A stretch of DNA of 64,000 nucleotides from an uncultured Litorivicinus sp. (GCA_902558075.1 CACECO010000003.1:84597-148596), one strand, 5' to 3'. Numbered from the stretch's first letter, positions 45,771 to 54,336 are shown. Made by a program: numbers and translations. Notes: generated by a model not told the origin, from the sequence alone.

Positions 45771-46100
45771 GGATGGAAGATACCGGAAGTAAAAAAAAAA
45801 GCGCAGAAATTTTGTAACGGCATTGACAAATTGGATACCCACAAACCCTGTGGATAACTATGGTGATTGATTTTTATTGGAGTGGCCAAAATACCCGATT
45901 TAGTGGCCTTCGCGCTAAATGTTTAAAATTTAAACAAATAGAGCCTCTGAAATTAAATGCAGTAAAATCAATTATTTATCTGAACTTTATCCGCAACAAA
46001 CTGTTTTTATTACAGTTTTTGAATAGGTGATTTCAGGTGACTTGATGTTGCAAAAAGTAACACATGATTGTGGATAGCATGCACGATGATGGTGCAATGG
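45771..46100. other. AT-rich gap upstream of azlC
   Basis: This interval of about 330 bases lies between azlC and the small gene at 46101. It includes a run of ten A residues at 45791-45800 and the AT-rich palindromic stretch TTTAAAATTTAAA at 45922-45934. I see no gene, RNA or clear promoter hexamers, although the azlCD promoter should lie at its left side. Confidence 0.4.
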
Positions 46101-46277
46101 TTATCGATTCGGAGTGGTGTTTGGTACTGGGGTACAGAGATAACGGTTGACTGAGTCGGTTGAGGCAAGTGCTTCCCTTGCGATTTCGCATGAAGCTTTT
46201 GATTCAAAGACTTGCTCTGTCGAAATCGGTGTCAAGATTCCAGGAATCAGCATCATCAGAATATGAGCAGTTAGCAT
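46101..46277 (-). CDS. Small secreted protein with two cysteines
   Basis: This short gene runs from ATG 46277 to TAA 46101-46103 and encodes 58 residues. The start MLTAHILMMLIPGILTPIS looks like a signal peptide, and the mature part contains SKASCEIAREALAST and SVNRYLCTPVP, placing two cysteines 18 residues apart (C30, C48). They could form a disulfide in the periplasm. AAGGGA lies about 9 bases before the start. I recognise no named family. Its composition is protein-like, with conserved-looking Cys positions, so I treat it as a probable real gene. Confidence 0.55.
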   Translation of the reverse strand: MLTAHILMMLIPGILTPISTEQVFESKASCEIAREALASTDSVNRYLCTPVPNTTPNR

Positions 46278-46382
46278 GAGTTAGTTCCCTTGCCTGAGTA
46301 CCGATGGATACTCGTCGATTCTCTTGTCAATGGCCCTTTGTAATGCGGGCAGTTTCAGCTGTAACGAGAAATCGGCCCGCGT

Positions 46383-46583
46383 TTATCTACATGTGGGTAA
46401 GGATACTCGCTGCATAGCCGAGCGCAATTGCCTAAGACCATTTGAGATGTCCAAAGAATGTATATCGCCCACCTTCAGTCCGACACCTGCTGCTGTTCCG
46501 ATCGACACCAATGAATGCCATGTAGCCGACGAGGCTTTTGACACAAACTCACTTACTATCTCGTCTATTTCGGTGGTGGTCAC
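46383..46583 (-). CDS. Possible small gene or gene remnant, unknown
   Basis: A minus-strand frame from GTG 46583 to TAA 46383 encodes 66 residues beginning MTTTEIDEIVSEFVSK and continuing SSATWHSLVSIGTAAG. The predicted helices look protein-like, and the next gene on the same strand is the small secreted protein at 46101-46277. The opposite strand also has an open frame here, so coding on this strand is not proven. No family is recognised. Confidence 0.3.
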   Translation of the reverse strand: MTTTEIDEIVSEFVSKASSATWHSLVSIGTAAGVGLKVGDIHSLDISNGLRQLRSAMQRVSLPTCR

Positions 46584-46644
46584 AAAGAATTTCGCCTAAA
46601 CCAAGACCGAATTCAGCGGTTTCAACATAAAAATTATGCCCGGG

Positions 46645-47679
46645 TTAGTCTGATTGATCTGATAGAGGCCTTTCTGGGCCCAAAAGAATCGCCAGCCAGC
46701 GATACTTTGGTGATTCTTCAAATGCAAGTTTTGCGGTCATGGTTAACGGAATGGCTAGTAAGATGCCGACAATTCCTAATAACCAACCCCAGAACACTAA
46801 CGATAAGAAAACCACCATGGGTGATAGGCCCAGCCCCTGTCCCTGCAGGCGTGGCTCGATGATTTGACCCAATGACACGTTGACACCGAGATATACTAGT
46901 GTTGTCAGACCGGCAGAGCCGAGGCCAAATTCGAGGAATGCAAGGATTACAGCAGGGACGCCCGCCAAAATCGAGCCAAGTGTCGGGATGTAGTTCAGTA
47001 AGAAGGCCAATAAACCCAAAACAAAAGGAAAATCGATTCCTTCCGACAGCATAAAGATCGTAACGGCGATCCCTGTAATGACACCAATTAAAGTTTTTAT
47101 CGCGAGGTACTGATTTAAGTGTTTCATGAATTGTGTAAACGCAACGAAAGGCTCGTGCTCGCCGCGTCCAAACGCTACGCGAACCTTCTGAGGCATCGAG
47201 GCAGCTTCCATCAGGATAAACAGCACGATCAGCAAAATTAAGAATCCGTTCGTGAGGAGAGCCCCGAGTGCAGTGAGTAAGTTGGATAACAGGGTAAAGA
47301 CACCGGACGTGTCGAAGGATTCGCGTAACTGATTTGCATCGATGGGTATGTCGTAACTGGCAGCCAGCATCCAGATTGAGTCAAGCTGCTCATTGAGCCG
47401 TGCCTCGTAGGTTGGGGCAGCCTCTCTAAATGCGTTGACTGACCCACCAATGACCGCGCTGAGACCCGCGATGATTGATAACAGTAACACCAATATGATG
47501 AGCACCGACAAGACATTTGGGACTCCTCTCCGTTGGAGACCAGTGGATAGTGGAGCCGAAATCAGCGCTACAAATAAAGCAACCAACAATGTAACAATAA
47601 TTGCACTTGCCGATTTAATGCCTGCTAAAACGATAACAAAAGCGGCGAAATTAAAAAGCCAACGTTCTCCGGTATTCAA
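46645..47679 (-). CDS. AI-2E family transporter (PerM/YdiK-like permease)
   Basis: This 344-residue protein has the AI-2E family pattern: two or three N-terminal helices, a periplasmic coiled region (about 70-130), and a C-terminal bundle with FLLNYIPTLGSILAGVPAV and the GQIIEPRLQGQGLGLSPMVV signature (about 263-290). Substrates vary and are often unknown. The start is difficult: no ATG fits. TTG 47679 has GAGG five bases upstream and gives a normal length, while the frame extends to TTG 47721. It is a minus-strand gene with no obvious operon partner. Confidence 0.85.
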   Translation of the reverse strand: MNTGERWLFNFAAFVIVLAGIKSASAIIVTLLVALFVALISAPLSTGLQRRGVPNVLSVLIILVLLLSIIAGLSAVIGGSVNAFREAAPTYEARLNEQLDSIWMLAASYDIPIDANQLRESFDTSGVFTLLSNLLTALGALLTNGFLILLIVLFILMEAASMPQKVRVAFGRGEHEPFVAFTQFMKHLNQYLAIKTLIGVITGIAVTIFMLSEGIDFPFVLGLLAFLLNYIPTLGSILAGVPAVILAFLEFGLGSAGLTTLVYLGVNVSLGQIIEPRLQGQGLGLSPMVVFLSLVFWGWLLGIVGILLAIPLTMTAKLAFEESPKYRWLAILLGPERPLSDQSD

Positions 47680-47958
47680 TTGAGCCTCGCATGATGAGAT
47701 GTGTGGGCATGATATTAGCAAAAGAGCGATGGTTTGAATGCCTGAAATTTCGGGAAGTGGTGTTTTATTCAGATTTTAGATAACGGGAGCGCACTTTCGA
47801 TCTAGCCCTTTTACCTTAATTTACCTAACGCGAATCATAAGATGTGTGAATCGTCAGGCCACATTGTTTCCATGCCGACTGGGCGCGAATTACCTTGTGG
47901 GTCATGGGAATGAACTGACACATGTGCAATCGTCCATGTGAGTGCTTGTTAGTAACCA
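47680..47958. other. Gap with no recognised feature
   Basis: This interval of 279 bases separates the AI-2E gene from the cytochrome b561 remnant. Short minus-strand frames (for example starting with MTHKVIRAQSAWKQCG at about 47913) look vaguely protein-like but match nothing I know. They may be further decayed sequence. No terminator or RNA is evident. Confidence 0.3.
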
Positions 47959-48642
47959 TCATAGGTAAATGCAGAGGATGTCATATACCCCGCCAATGCA
48001 CACTGAAAAAAGAATAATTTCTAGGAGTAACACGAGCTCGGAAAAGGAATCCGGGTTGCGCATGGATCGTCCGAAACGGGTTTTTAACCCATGAAAAATC
48101 CCCTGTATGAGCGTTTCCCCCATAAAAAACTGATGCCAAAAGACTGCTGTCACATTTGCGATAACAGTGATTACAACCAGTTTGCTGAGTATTGGGCGTG
48201 CTTTACTGGCGCGGTCGACTACTGCCGGCGATAGGAATGCTTCAGAGGTTTGGCGAACAAAATGTCATCGGATGATGCCACATCTGACGACGCTGTCAGG
48301 CCGATTAATAAGAGCATTAGATAGACGGCGAGACCTGCCATCGTTTTATAGCTTGGCGTCTGTTTGTTCTGTTTAGCGAAAACTCGAGAAACGTGCAGCC
48401 TTGGGGCTGACGAATCCCCTCGCGAGGCGAAAAACAATCCCTCCGTTAAGTAATACGCCAACGGAGCCATGCGTCTGGTGCGTTCGAGCTCTTCGCCAGA
48501 GAAGTGCTAGAACACGACAACCAATATAATCAGCCAATGACCAAAACGGACCCAGAAGTCCCAAACTGTTTGTGGTGACGACATCGGATTTCTTCACGGT
48601 TTGCGTGAGTCTAGTGATCTGGTGATGCATATCGGCGCGCAC
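47959..48642 (-). pseudogene. Frameshifted remnant of a cytochrome b561-type membrane protein
   Basis: Minus-strand pieces in alternating frames assemble into a di-heme cytochrome b561/Ni-Fe-hydrogenase b-type protein. VWDFWVRFGHWLIILVVVF (first heme His, then a stop) is followed by HFSGEELERTRR. Next come the LLNGGIVFRLARGFVSPK and ARFSSF piece, then MAGLAVYLMLLLIGLTASSD and DDILFAKPL. The last piece, VVDRASKARPILSKLVVITV, runs on through FWHQFFMGETLIQGIFHGLK to the 3' end. The order and motifs (RLLWGFVGSxYARFSSF, HxxAVLxYRFVKxENLI) match the family. At least three frameshifts or stops make it non-functional. Confidence 0.78.
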
Positions 48643-48910
48643 TATACTGACCAGGTCGCTCGATCTGCCCCGGTCGCATGCAACTCTTTTCTTTGTGTAA
48701 TTCGAGGCGCTCCCGGTGGCTTGAGTGATTGCCTGATGTAATTTACTTACAAAATATTGTCCGACAAAGTGTATTGGTATTTATGCCTGTAATGATTTCA
48801 TTGAGTCATTTCTGTGGCATTCTGCTATGGTGAGCTGTTCGGAACGTTTCTGAATGCAGATTCGACAGAACGTTTCATGGATGAAAGTTTTCAACGGATT
48901 GAGGTGGAAT
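48643..48910 (+). promoter_or_regulatory. Upstream region of csrA
   Basis: This 268-base interval ends at the csrA start. It includes an 11-base perfect inverted repeat TTGTCCGACAA at 48757-48767, and GAGGTGG about 5 bases before the csrA ATG gives strong ribosome binding. Because GAGGTGGAAT contains a GGA, CsrA could bind its own leader, as in other bacteria; this is inference. No clear sigma-70 hexamer pair stands out. Confidence 0.35.
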
Positions 48911-49105
48911 ATGCTTGTACTGACCCGTCGTGTGGATGAATCGATCCGTATCGGCGATGACATTCGGATTACCGTGGTGAAAATCAAGGGGACCCAGCAA
49001 ATCTGCGTTGGCGTTGATGCGCCCCGTGACGTGCCTGTTTTGCGCGAAGAATTGCTGATTGATCGGTCTGAAGTATCTGACGAAGTCGAATCTTCAAACT
49101 CGTAA
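48911..49105 (+). CDS. csrA: Carbon storage regulator CsrA/RsmA
   Basis: CsrA is a dimeric RNA-binding protein that recognises GGA in hairpin loops and controls translation and mRNA stability. The 64-residue product begins [18 protein letters not shown], the conserved first strands, and contains the RNA-binding C-terminal motif [14 protein letters not shown]. Compared with E. coli CsrA there is one extra residue in the [10 protein letters not shown] segment, and the residue before the critical Arg (Arg45 here) is Leu instead of His. In many relatives csrA follows alaS-lysC; here it is 16 kb away. Confidence 0.96.
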   Translation: MLVLTRRVDESIRIGDDIRITVVKIKGTQQICVGVDAPRDVPVLREELLIDRSEVSDEVESSNS

Positions 49106-49163
49106 TCCATTATTTGATCCCTGAAGTTTGCGTATCATTGATTGATAATGACATGCGGGTGCC

Positions 49164-49778
49164 TTGTTGACCTCAAAACCAACCATATTTGTCCGACCGG
49201 GCCTCTCGGTATGCTTTTTCCAAGAGTGGCTATCAGCTAGTGACAGCAAACATTTATTGCATCGGCTTCGAGCTGACTTGGAATGGATGCAGGGAGAGAT
49301 ACGCCTTTTCGGTCGTTTCATTGATGAGCCTCGCTTGACGGCTTGGTCAGGTGATGTCCCGTATACTTACTCCAAGCGGACGCTTGAAAAGAGATCCTGG
49401 CATCCGCAACTGGTCGAATTGCTGAGAAGTCTTGATGCCTTACTTGGGACTCTTGGGATATCGACCCCGCAGGGTTTGAATCATTGCCTTCTTAATTATT
49501 ATCGGTCTGGTCAAGATTCCATGGGATGGCATCGTGATAACGAATCTGAACTGGGCCGACAGCCGGTGATCGTCTCCTTGTCGCTTGGCGAGCCTCGACG
49601 ATTTCGATTACGACAAAAATACGATGACACGAGCGCTCCGCTGACATTTGAACTTGGTGATGGAGATCTGTTAATCATGTATGGACCGACGCAAACCTAT
49701 TGGGAGCATGCTTTGCTTAAGAGTCGAAAGGATTTGGGGCCTCGTATGAATCTGACATTCCGCTCAGTGGTTGTTTAA
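49164..49778 (+). CDS. alkB: AlkB-family 2-oxoglutarate/Fe(II) dioxygenase
   Basis: AlkB-type enzymes remove methyl lesions from DNA or RNA bases. The 204-residue protein has the iron ligands H123 and D125 in GWHRDNE and H182 in YWEHALLK. The 2-oxoglutarate-binding RxNxxxR appears as R194, N196 and R200 in GPRMNLTFR. NYYRSGQDSMGWHRD is the usual nucleotide-lid context. It resembles the AlkB/ALKBH2-3-like short form. The start is a TTG at 49164; no nearby ATG exists. It is followed immediately by a glutamine amidotransferase gene. Confidence 0.9.
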   Translation: MLTSKPTIFVRPGLSVCFFQEWLSASDSKHLLHRLRADLEWMQGEIRLFGRFIDEPRLTAWSGDVPYTYSKRTLEKRSWHPQLVELLRSLDALLGTLGISTPQGLNHCLLNYYRSGQDSMGWHRDNESELGRQPVIVSLSLGEPRRFRLRQKYDDTSAPLTFELGDGDLLIMYGPTQTYWEHALLKSRKDLGPRMNLTFRSVVV

Positions 49779-50492
49779 ATGAGCCGGAAAATTTTGTGTG
49801 TTCTGCATCAAGTACATTCAACAACAGGTCAGGTTGGGGTGGCACTCCGGCAGCTCGGGCATCAAGTGCACATTATTCGCCCCTTGGTTGGTCAGCGCAT
49901 TCCGAGACAGGTTGACCGCTTTGACGGATTGATTGTGTTCGGTGGACCGATGAGCGCAAACGATGATCATCTCCAAGGTATCCGGACAGAACTTTACTTA
50001 ATTGAACGTTGGATGCATCGGGATCGCCCAATTTGGGGGATTTGTCTCGGCGCACAACTGATGACCCGTGTTTTGGGAGCGGTGGTATACAAACATCCGA
50101 ACGAGCAAGTTGAAGTCGGTTGGTATCCAATTGATCCGGTGGGCCGTGGCAAACGAATCTTGACGCCACTGACGCATGTTTACCAATGGCATCGCGAAGG
50201 TTTCGAGCTCCCAAGTGGGGCGAGCCGTTTGGCGTATGGGGTGGTTGGTGGTCTCTTTCGAGAACAAGCATATCTCGTGGGCCAAAATGCATTAGCGACT
50301 CAGTTTCACCCCGAAATGCAACCAAAAATGATGAACCGCTGGCTGATGCGCGCAGGTCACATGCTCGAACTATCCGGTTCGATGAATATCAATAATCACC
50401 GGTGCGGAATCACCCGATATTATCTGAAGCAATCAGGCTGGTTAAAGCGAACACTCGATCGGTGGGTTTCTTTTAAGCTTTTGTCAGCTTGA
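49779..50492 (+). CDS. Class I glutamine amidotransferase (GMP synthase-like)
   Basis: This 237-residue stand-alone GATase1 has the catalytic triad Cys89 (WGICLGAQ), His177 and Glu179 (QFHPEM), with FGGPMSAND as the oxyanion region. Such proteins hydrolyse glutamine or related gamma-glutamyl amides; the acceptor is unknown. It lacks the synthetase domain of GuaA. It directly abuts alkB, but no functional link is clear. The C-terminal 30 residues extend beyond the usual domain. Confidence 0.86.
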   Translation: MSRKILCVLHQVHSTTGQVGVALRQLGHQVHIIRPLVGQRIPRQVDRFDGLIVFGGPMSANDDHLQGIRTELYLIERWMHRDRPIWGICLGAQLMTRVLGAVVYKHPNEQVEVGWYPIDPVGRGKRILTPLTHVYQWHREGFELPSGASRLAYGVVGGLFREQAYLVGQNALATQFHPEMQPKMMNRWLMRAGHMLELSGSMNINNHRCGITRYYLKQSGWLKRTLDRWVSFKLLSA

Positions 50493-50563
50493 CCAAAGAT
50501 TTGCAGTCATCTGTCGATACCTATAAAACTCATCACAATTACTAAAATAGGTTGTGCAAGGAT

Positions 50564-51190
50564 ATGCATGGATTATTATTAGTCACCGCTTTATTGACAC
50601 TCGTTCTTCTGATCTATGGGCTTTACCAACTCAATCAGCGGGTCATGCGGCTCGAAGAGAAAAAGCGCCAAATGGCCGCAGAAAAGGCCGCAGAAAACGA
50701 TGCCGGCCAAAAGAAAGATCCGCCGAAGAGTGACCATATTTTTCATGATCTTGAAGGCGAAGCGCTATTTTACGCGATGATCGGCGAATACCATCAAGAA
50801 CTTGAGTTCTCTGAAGATGCGAGAAAGCGATTTGAACTGGTCGTACGAAAACATATTCTCGAGATCTTAGAGCGTGCTAAGGAAGGCGAGCGTGCACTCG
50901 ATTCGGAAACTACGATCCGCACGTTGAGAGGTCCAGTCCGATCGTGGTTGCCGCAGGATGTGGTGGGTTCTCTATTGATTCAAGGCAATATTCTGGCAAC
51001 TAATCCAAAAGATGAGAAAGCAATTCAATCCATTCAGTCAACGATCGATCGTCTCTACATGCAGCTCGGCTATCAATCACCGGATGATCTGCTAGGGCTG
51101 AAAGATGACCAAGCACAAGAGGCGGAAAGTCAGGTGACAGAACATAATGATGAGCCTAAACGCCCCACGGGCGCCGACGGATTTATGTAA
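50564..51190 (+). CDS. Membrane-anchored coiled-coil protein, unknown function
   Basis: This product of about 208 residues has one N-terminal membrane helix (LLLVTALLTLVLLIYGLYQL), followed by a charged coiled coil (RVMRLEEKKRQMAAEKAAEN, about 26-45). A soluble helical region and a polar, Glu/Asp-rich tail ending GADGFM complete it. I recognise no family. The start could be ATG 50564 or GTG 50552; both have poorly spaced purine-rich signals. The layout resembles envelope scaffolding or accessory proteins. Confidence 0.6.
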   Translation: MHGLLLVTALLTLVLLIYGLYQLNQRVMRLEEKKRQMAAEKAAENDAGQKKDPPKSDHIFHDLEGEALFYAMIGEYHQELEFSEDARKRFELVVRKHILEILERAKEGERALDSETTIRTLRGPVRSWLPQDVVGSLLIQGNILATNPKDEKAIQSIQSTIDRLYMQLGYQSPDDLLGLKDDQAQEAESQVTEHNDEPKRPTGADGFM

Positions 51191-51267
51191 CACAATCTTC
51201 ATTTGTTTTTCATTGGCTTTTTGTATATTTTTATGATTGTTGAAATATTGAATTGATAACAGCTGAG

Positions 51268-51600
51268 ATGGATACGATCACCGCAGTTCGCTGCTTTCAA
51301 GCGATAGGGCAAACGCATCGGTTAGAGATGTTTCGAGAACTCGCAAAAGCTGGTGAGGATGGCCTCACGGCAGGCTTAATCGCTGAAGCCCTTGATTTAG
51401 TACCGTCTCAGGTGAGTTTCCATTTAAAAGAGCTTGAGGCATCGGGTCTTTGTTTTGCGGAACGAGAAGGGCGTTTCATTCGATATCGAATCGCACCCTC
51501 TGCGGTGCGCGCATTATTGAAATTTCTTTTGGCGGACTGTTGTCAGGGGCGGAAAGATCTATGCTCGCCGGCGTTGTCCAAAATCATCACCAAGCGTTAA
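51268..51600 (+). CDS. arsR: ArsR-family repressor of the arsenate operon
   Basis: This 110-residue winged-helix regulator has [18 protein letters not shown] and the recognition helix [15 protein letters not shown]. It lacks the classical ELCVCDL metal-binding motif. Instead it has a C-terminal cysteine cluster, Cys91, Cys92 and Cys99 ([11 protein letters not shown]), resembling the As(III)-binding arrangement of the AfArsR type. ATG 51268 is preferred over the in-frame TTG 51253. It heads an operon with gap and arsJ, a known arsenate-resistance arrangement. Confidence 0.85.
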   Translation: MDTITAVRCFQAIGQTHRLEMFRELAKAGEDGLTAGLIAEALDLVPSQVSFHLKELEASGLCFAEREGRFIRYRIAPSAVRALLKFLLADCCQGRKDLCSPALSKIITKR

Positions 51601-51614
51601 AGAGGAAGAGATCG

Positions 51615-52619
51615 ATGCGTATTGGAATTAATGGGCTTGGTCGTATTGGTCGATTGGCGATTCGAGCCATACAAAACCATCCGACGCTTAAATTGGTTCA
51701 TGTAAATGATGTGGCTGGTGATGCTGCGACCTATGCGCATTTGTTGGCATTTGATTCAGTTCATGGGTTTTGGGATGTCCCTGTCGCAGTCGATGGGCAT
51801 GATCTAGTGATCAATCAAAAACAGATTCGGGTGACTTCTGCAAAAACGCTTGAGGATGCTGATTTTGGCGATTGTGATCTAGTGCTTGAGTGTACGGGTC
51901 AATTTAAAAGGGTTGATGCGTTGAAGCCTTTACTCGATGCAGGCATTCTTCAGGTGGTGGTCTCGGCACCGATCAAGGTTCCAGAAGTGCTTAATGTTGT
52001 GATGGGCGTGAACCAAGCACTGTTTTCTGCTGAAAAGTTCCCAATCGTCACTGCAGCCAGTTGCACGACGAACTGTATTGCGCCAGCCATTAAGGTGATT
52101 CATGAGACTTTTGGCATCAGACATGGATCGATTACGACCGTTCATGACATCACGAACACACAAACAATTTTGGATGCCCCTCATAAAGATTTACGTCGAG
52201 CACGTGCTTGTGGCATCTCTCTAATTCCGACGACAACGGGAAGTGCAACTGCGATCGCAGAAATCTTCCCTGAACTTCGTGGTCGTCTTAACGGCCATGC
52301 AATACGAGTTCCAATGGCTAACGCATCGATTACGGATTGTGTATTTGAGCTTGAGCGCAAGGTGACCACTGAAGAAGTCAACACGGCTTTGAAACAGGCA
52401 GCGGAAACATCGTTGTCGGGCATTCTAGGCTATGAAGAGCGTCCTCTGGTCTCGGTTGATTACAAGACTGATCCTCGGTCGAGTATTGTTGATGCCCTCT
52501 CAACGATGGTTGTGAACGACACGCAGTTAAAGCTGTATCTCTGGTATGACAACGAGTGGGGATATGCGAACCGTTTGGTTGAGTTAGCAGCCTACACCGG
52601 GACACAGCGTGGACTCTAA
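51615..52619 (+). CDS. ArsJ-associated glyceraldehyde-3-phosphate dehydrogenase
   Basis: This GAPDH of 334 residues has NAD-binding [10 protein letters not shown] (4-13) and catalytic Cys150 in ASCTTNC. In the ArsJ pathway GAPDH converts arsenate plus glyceraldehyde-3-phosphate to 1-arseno-3-phosphoglycerate, which ArsJ exports. The start is ATG 51615 with GAGGAAGAG upstream, 14 bases after arsR. It overlaps arsJ by 11 bases. It may also serve glycolysis, because the hexR-linked gapA nearby is a remnant. Confidence 0.92.
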   Translation: MRIGINGLGRIGRLAIRAIQNHPTLKLVHVNDVAGDAATYAHLLAFDSVHGFWDVPVAVDGHDLVINQKQIRVTSAKTLEDADFGDCDLVLECTGQFKRVDALKPLLDAGILQVVVSAPIKVPEVLNVVMGVNQALFSAEKFPIVTAASCTTNCIAPAIKVIHETFGIRHGSITTVHDITNTQTILDAPHKDLRRARACGISLIPTTTGSATAIAEIFPELRGRLNGHAIRVPMANASITDCVFELERKVTTEEVNTALKQAAETSLSGILGYEERPLVSVDYKTDPRSSIVDALSTMVVNDTQLKLYLWYDNEWGYANRLVELAAYTGTQRGL

Positions 52620-53811
52620 GCTGCACGACTATGCTGTAATTACCGGCAATTACTGGGCTTTTACCTTAACTGACGGCGCCCTGCGCATGCTGGTCGTCTT
52701 GCACTTTCACAGCCTGGGCTTCACCCCCTTCGAAATCGCGTCCCTCTTTTTGTTTTACGAATTTTTTGGAATCGTAACCAATGCAGTTGGCGGCTGGTTA
52801 GGCGCACGAATTGGCCTTAATCGTACGATGCAAATTGGTCTTTTGATGCAGATTGGCGCGTTATCGATGCTGCTGGTACCTGAACAGATACTCAATGTGA
52901 CCTGGGTGATGGTCGCACAGGCGCTCTCTGGTATCGCGAAAGACTTGAATAAAATGAGTGCTAAAAGCTCCATGAAATCGATCACAACTGATCAAAATAA
53001 TGGGCTATACCGAATCGTTGCTTTTTTGACGGGCTCTAAGAATGCATTGAAAGGTGCCGGCTTCTTCGGAGGAGCTATCTTATTGTCGGTATTTGATTTT
53101 CAGGGAGCGATCATCGCGATGGTGATCATGCTCACGATCGTTTGGTTGTTGAGTCTTCTATTGTTACGCCAAGAGCTTGGAGTGGTGAAGAATAAGCCGA
53201 AATTCAATCGGATCTTCTCAAATTCGAGCGCCGTGAATTGGTTATCACTTGCACGATTCTTTTTATTTGGTGCGCGTGACGTCTGGTTTGTGGTTGCGTT
53301 GCCTGTCTTTCTGCATCAAACGCTTGAATGGAATTTTTGGGAGGTCGGAGGCTATTTGGCTCTCTGGATCATCATCTATGGGTTAATTCAAGCAGTCGCA
53401 CCACAGTTAACTGGGAAAAATCAAACACCGCTTGCGTTACGCATAAAACTGGTGATTTTTGGTGGGTTGCTCGCAGTTGTCCCAGCAGGGATTGCGATCT
53501 CGCTCACTCATGATTTTTCGGTCGTATATGTGGTTACGATTGGCTTGTTAATATTTGCGCTTGTTTTCGCGATGAATTCAGCGTTACACAGTTACCTGAT
53601 TGTCCGCTTTGCTCGTGTTGATGGCGCAAGCTTAGATATCGGATTTTATTATATGGCGAATGCAGGTGGTCGGCTGGCTGGAACCGTCGCTTCGGGGGCG
53701 CTTTTTCAATTATTTGGTTTCGGCGCTTGTTTGTGGGTTTCTGCGTTATTGATCGCGTTTGCGTCGCTTACAGCGTTTTCTCTCCCGCGGGAAGAGTTGG
53801 GTGCTACCTAG
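52609..53811 (+). CDS. arsJ: Organoarsenical efflux permease ArsJ (MFS)
   Basis: ArsJ exports 1-arseno-3-phosphoglycerate, giving arsenate resistance without arsenate reductase. The 400-residue protein is a 12-helix major facilitator. It opens with [20 protein letters not shown] and has [18 protein letters not shown] in the first half, typical of ArsJ. The start is GTG at 52609, inside the gap gene. The arsR-gap-arsJ order supports the assignment strongly. No arsB or arsC lies nearby. Confidence 0.93.
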   Translation: MDSKLHDYAVITGNYWAFTLTDGALRMLVVLHFHSLGFTPFEIASLFLFYEFFGIVTNAVGGWLGARIGLNRTMQIGLLMQIGALSMLLVPEQILNVTWVMVAQALSGIAKDLNKMSAKSSMKSITTDQNNGLYRIVAFLTGSKNALKGAGFFGGAILLSVFDFQGAIIAMVIMLTIVWLLSLLLLRQELGVVKNKPKFNRIFSNSSAVNWLSLARFFLFGARDVWFVVALPVFLHQTLEWNFWEVGGYLALWIIIYGLIQAVAPQLTGKNQTPLALRIKLVIFGGLLAVVPAGIAISLTHDFSVVYVVTIGLLIFALVFAMNSALHSYLIVRFARVDGASLDIGFYYMANAGGRLAGTVASGALFQLFGFGACLWVSALLIAFASLTAFSLPREELGAT

Positions 53812-53883
53812 CAGTGCCTGTTCCTGTTTAGACTTCAGGGTTCGCTTTTTTCGGTGGATTGAGAGACCGACACCGTTGAATTC
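53812..53883. other. Short spacer after arsJ
   Basis: These 72 bases follow the arsJ stop and precede the ammonium-transporter remnant. They contain a T-run (TTTTTT at 53846-53851) but no convincing stem before it, so I do not call a terminator. Confidence 0.3.
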
Positions 53884-54062
53884 TTACTCCTCGGATAACC
53901 GTATCCCGAGTATGTTGCTAATGATCCCGTAGACAATCATCCCCCATACATAGCGATCCCAACACCCGTTATCGTTCCGATCAGCTGAGCCATGAACAAG
54001 ACGCCTCCAAGGCCGTTGAACGCAGCCTCACCAAAGATCCCACAAGCTAGTACGCCCCACAG
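53884..54062 (-). pseudogene. Remnant of an ammonium transporter (Amt) C-terminus
   Basis: The minus-strand frame from 54062 reads LWGVLACGIFGEAAFNGLGG and continues FMAQLIGTITGVGIAMYGG, matching the late helices of Amt proteins. A frameshift near 53945 moves the frame, which then gives MIVYGIISNILGIRLSEE and TAA at 53884-53886, the usual end of Amt. No earlier part of the gene remains. Upstream it joins a GAPDH remnant near 54062-54073. Confidence 0.8.
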
Positions 54063-54072
54063 ACATCGTGAA

Positions 54073-54242
54073 GAGCCCATATCCCGCGAACGTCTTAAAT
54101 TGTAAACTATGTTCGATGATCTCTGACCTACAGAGATTATTGATCGCGACGACTGGTATGCTCGTTTATAGATTTCTTTCAAAAAAGCAGAAAGGACAGT
54201 GCGTCCGATCAGTCCAGATCCATTAATTACTATTCTAATCAT
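54073..54242 (-). pseudogene. gapA: Remnant of gapA (N-terminal end of GAPDH)
   Basis: From ATG 54242 the minus strand reads MIRIVINGSGLIGRTVLSAF, the GAPDH N-terminus. After a frameshift it continues VVAINNLCRSEIIEHSLQF, with family-like VVAINxL and a degenerate HGxF region. About 55-60 of 330 residues remain before the Amt fragment begins. Its 5' end faces the divergent hexR, the arrangement in which HexR controls gapA in other gammaproteobacteria, so this is likely the former glycolytic GAPDH. Confidence 0.8.
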
Positions 54243-54281
54243 GTCATCATTCCCATGTTTGCACGTGCTTTACGCGTCAAA

Positions 54282-54301
54282 TTTATGTAATATTACGTAA
54301 A
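54282..54301. promoter_or_regulatory. Near-perfect 20-base palindrome in the gapA(remnant)-hexR intergenic region
   Basis: TTTATGTAATATTACGTAAA is an inverted repeat with one mismatched pair, containing TGTAAT and ATTAC half-sites like those of HexR operators. It lies 36 bases before the hexR start and 40 bases upstream of the gapA remnant ATG. Autoregulation or former control of gapA by HexR is inferred. Confidence 0.5.
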
Positions 54302-54336
54302 TTTGTAAAAATGATCGATCAGCAAAGGGGATTTTG

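Noticed and set aside
49106..49163. tRNA gene after csrA, as in many gammaproteobacteria
   Set aside because: The gap is only 58 bases and lacks a T-loop sequence.
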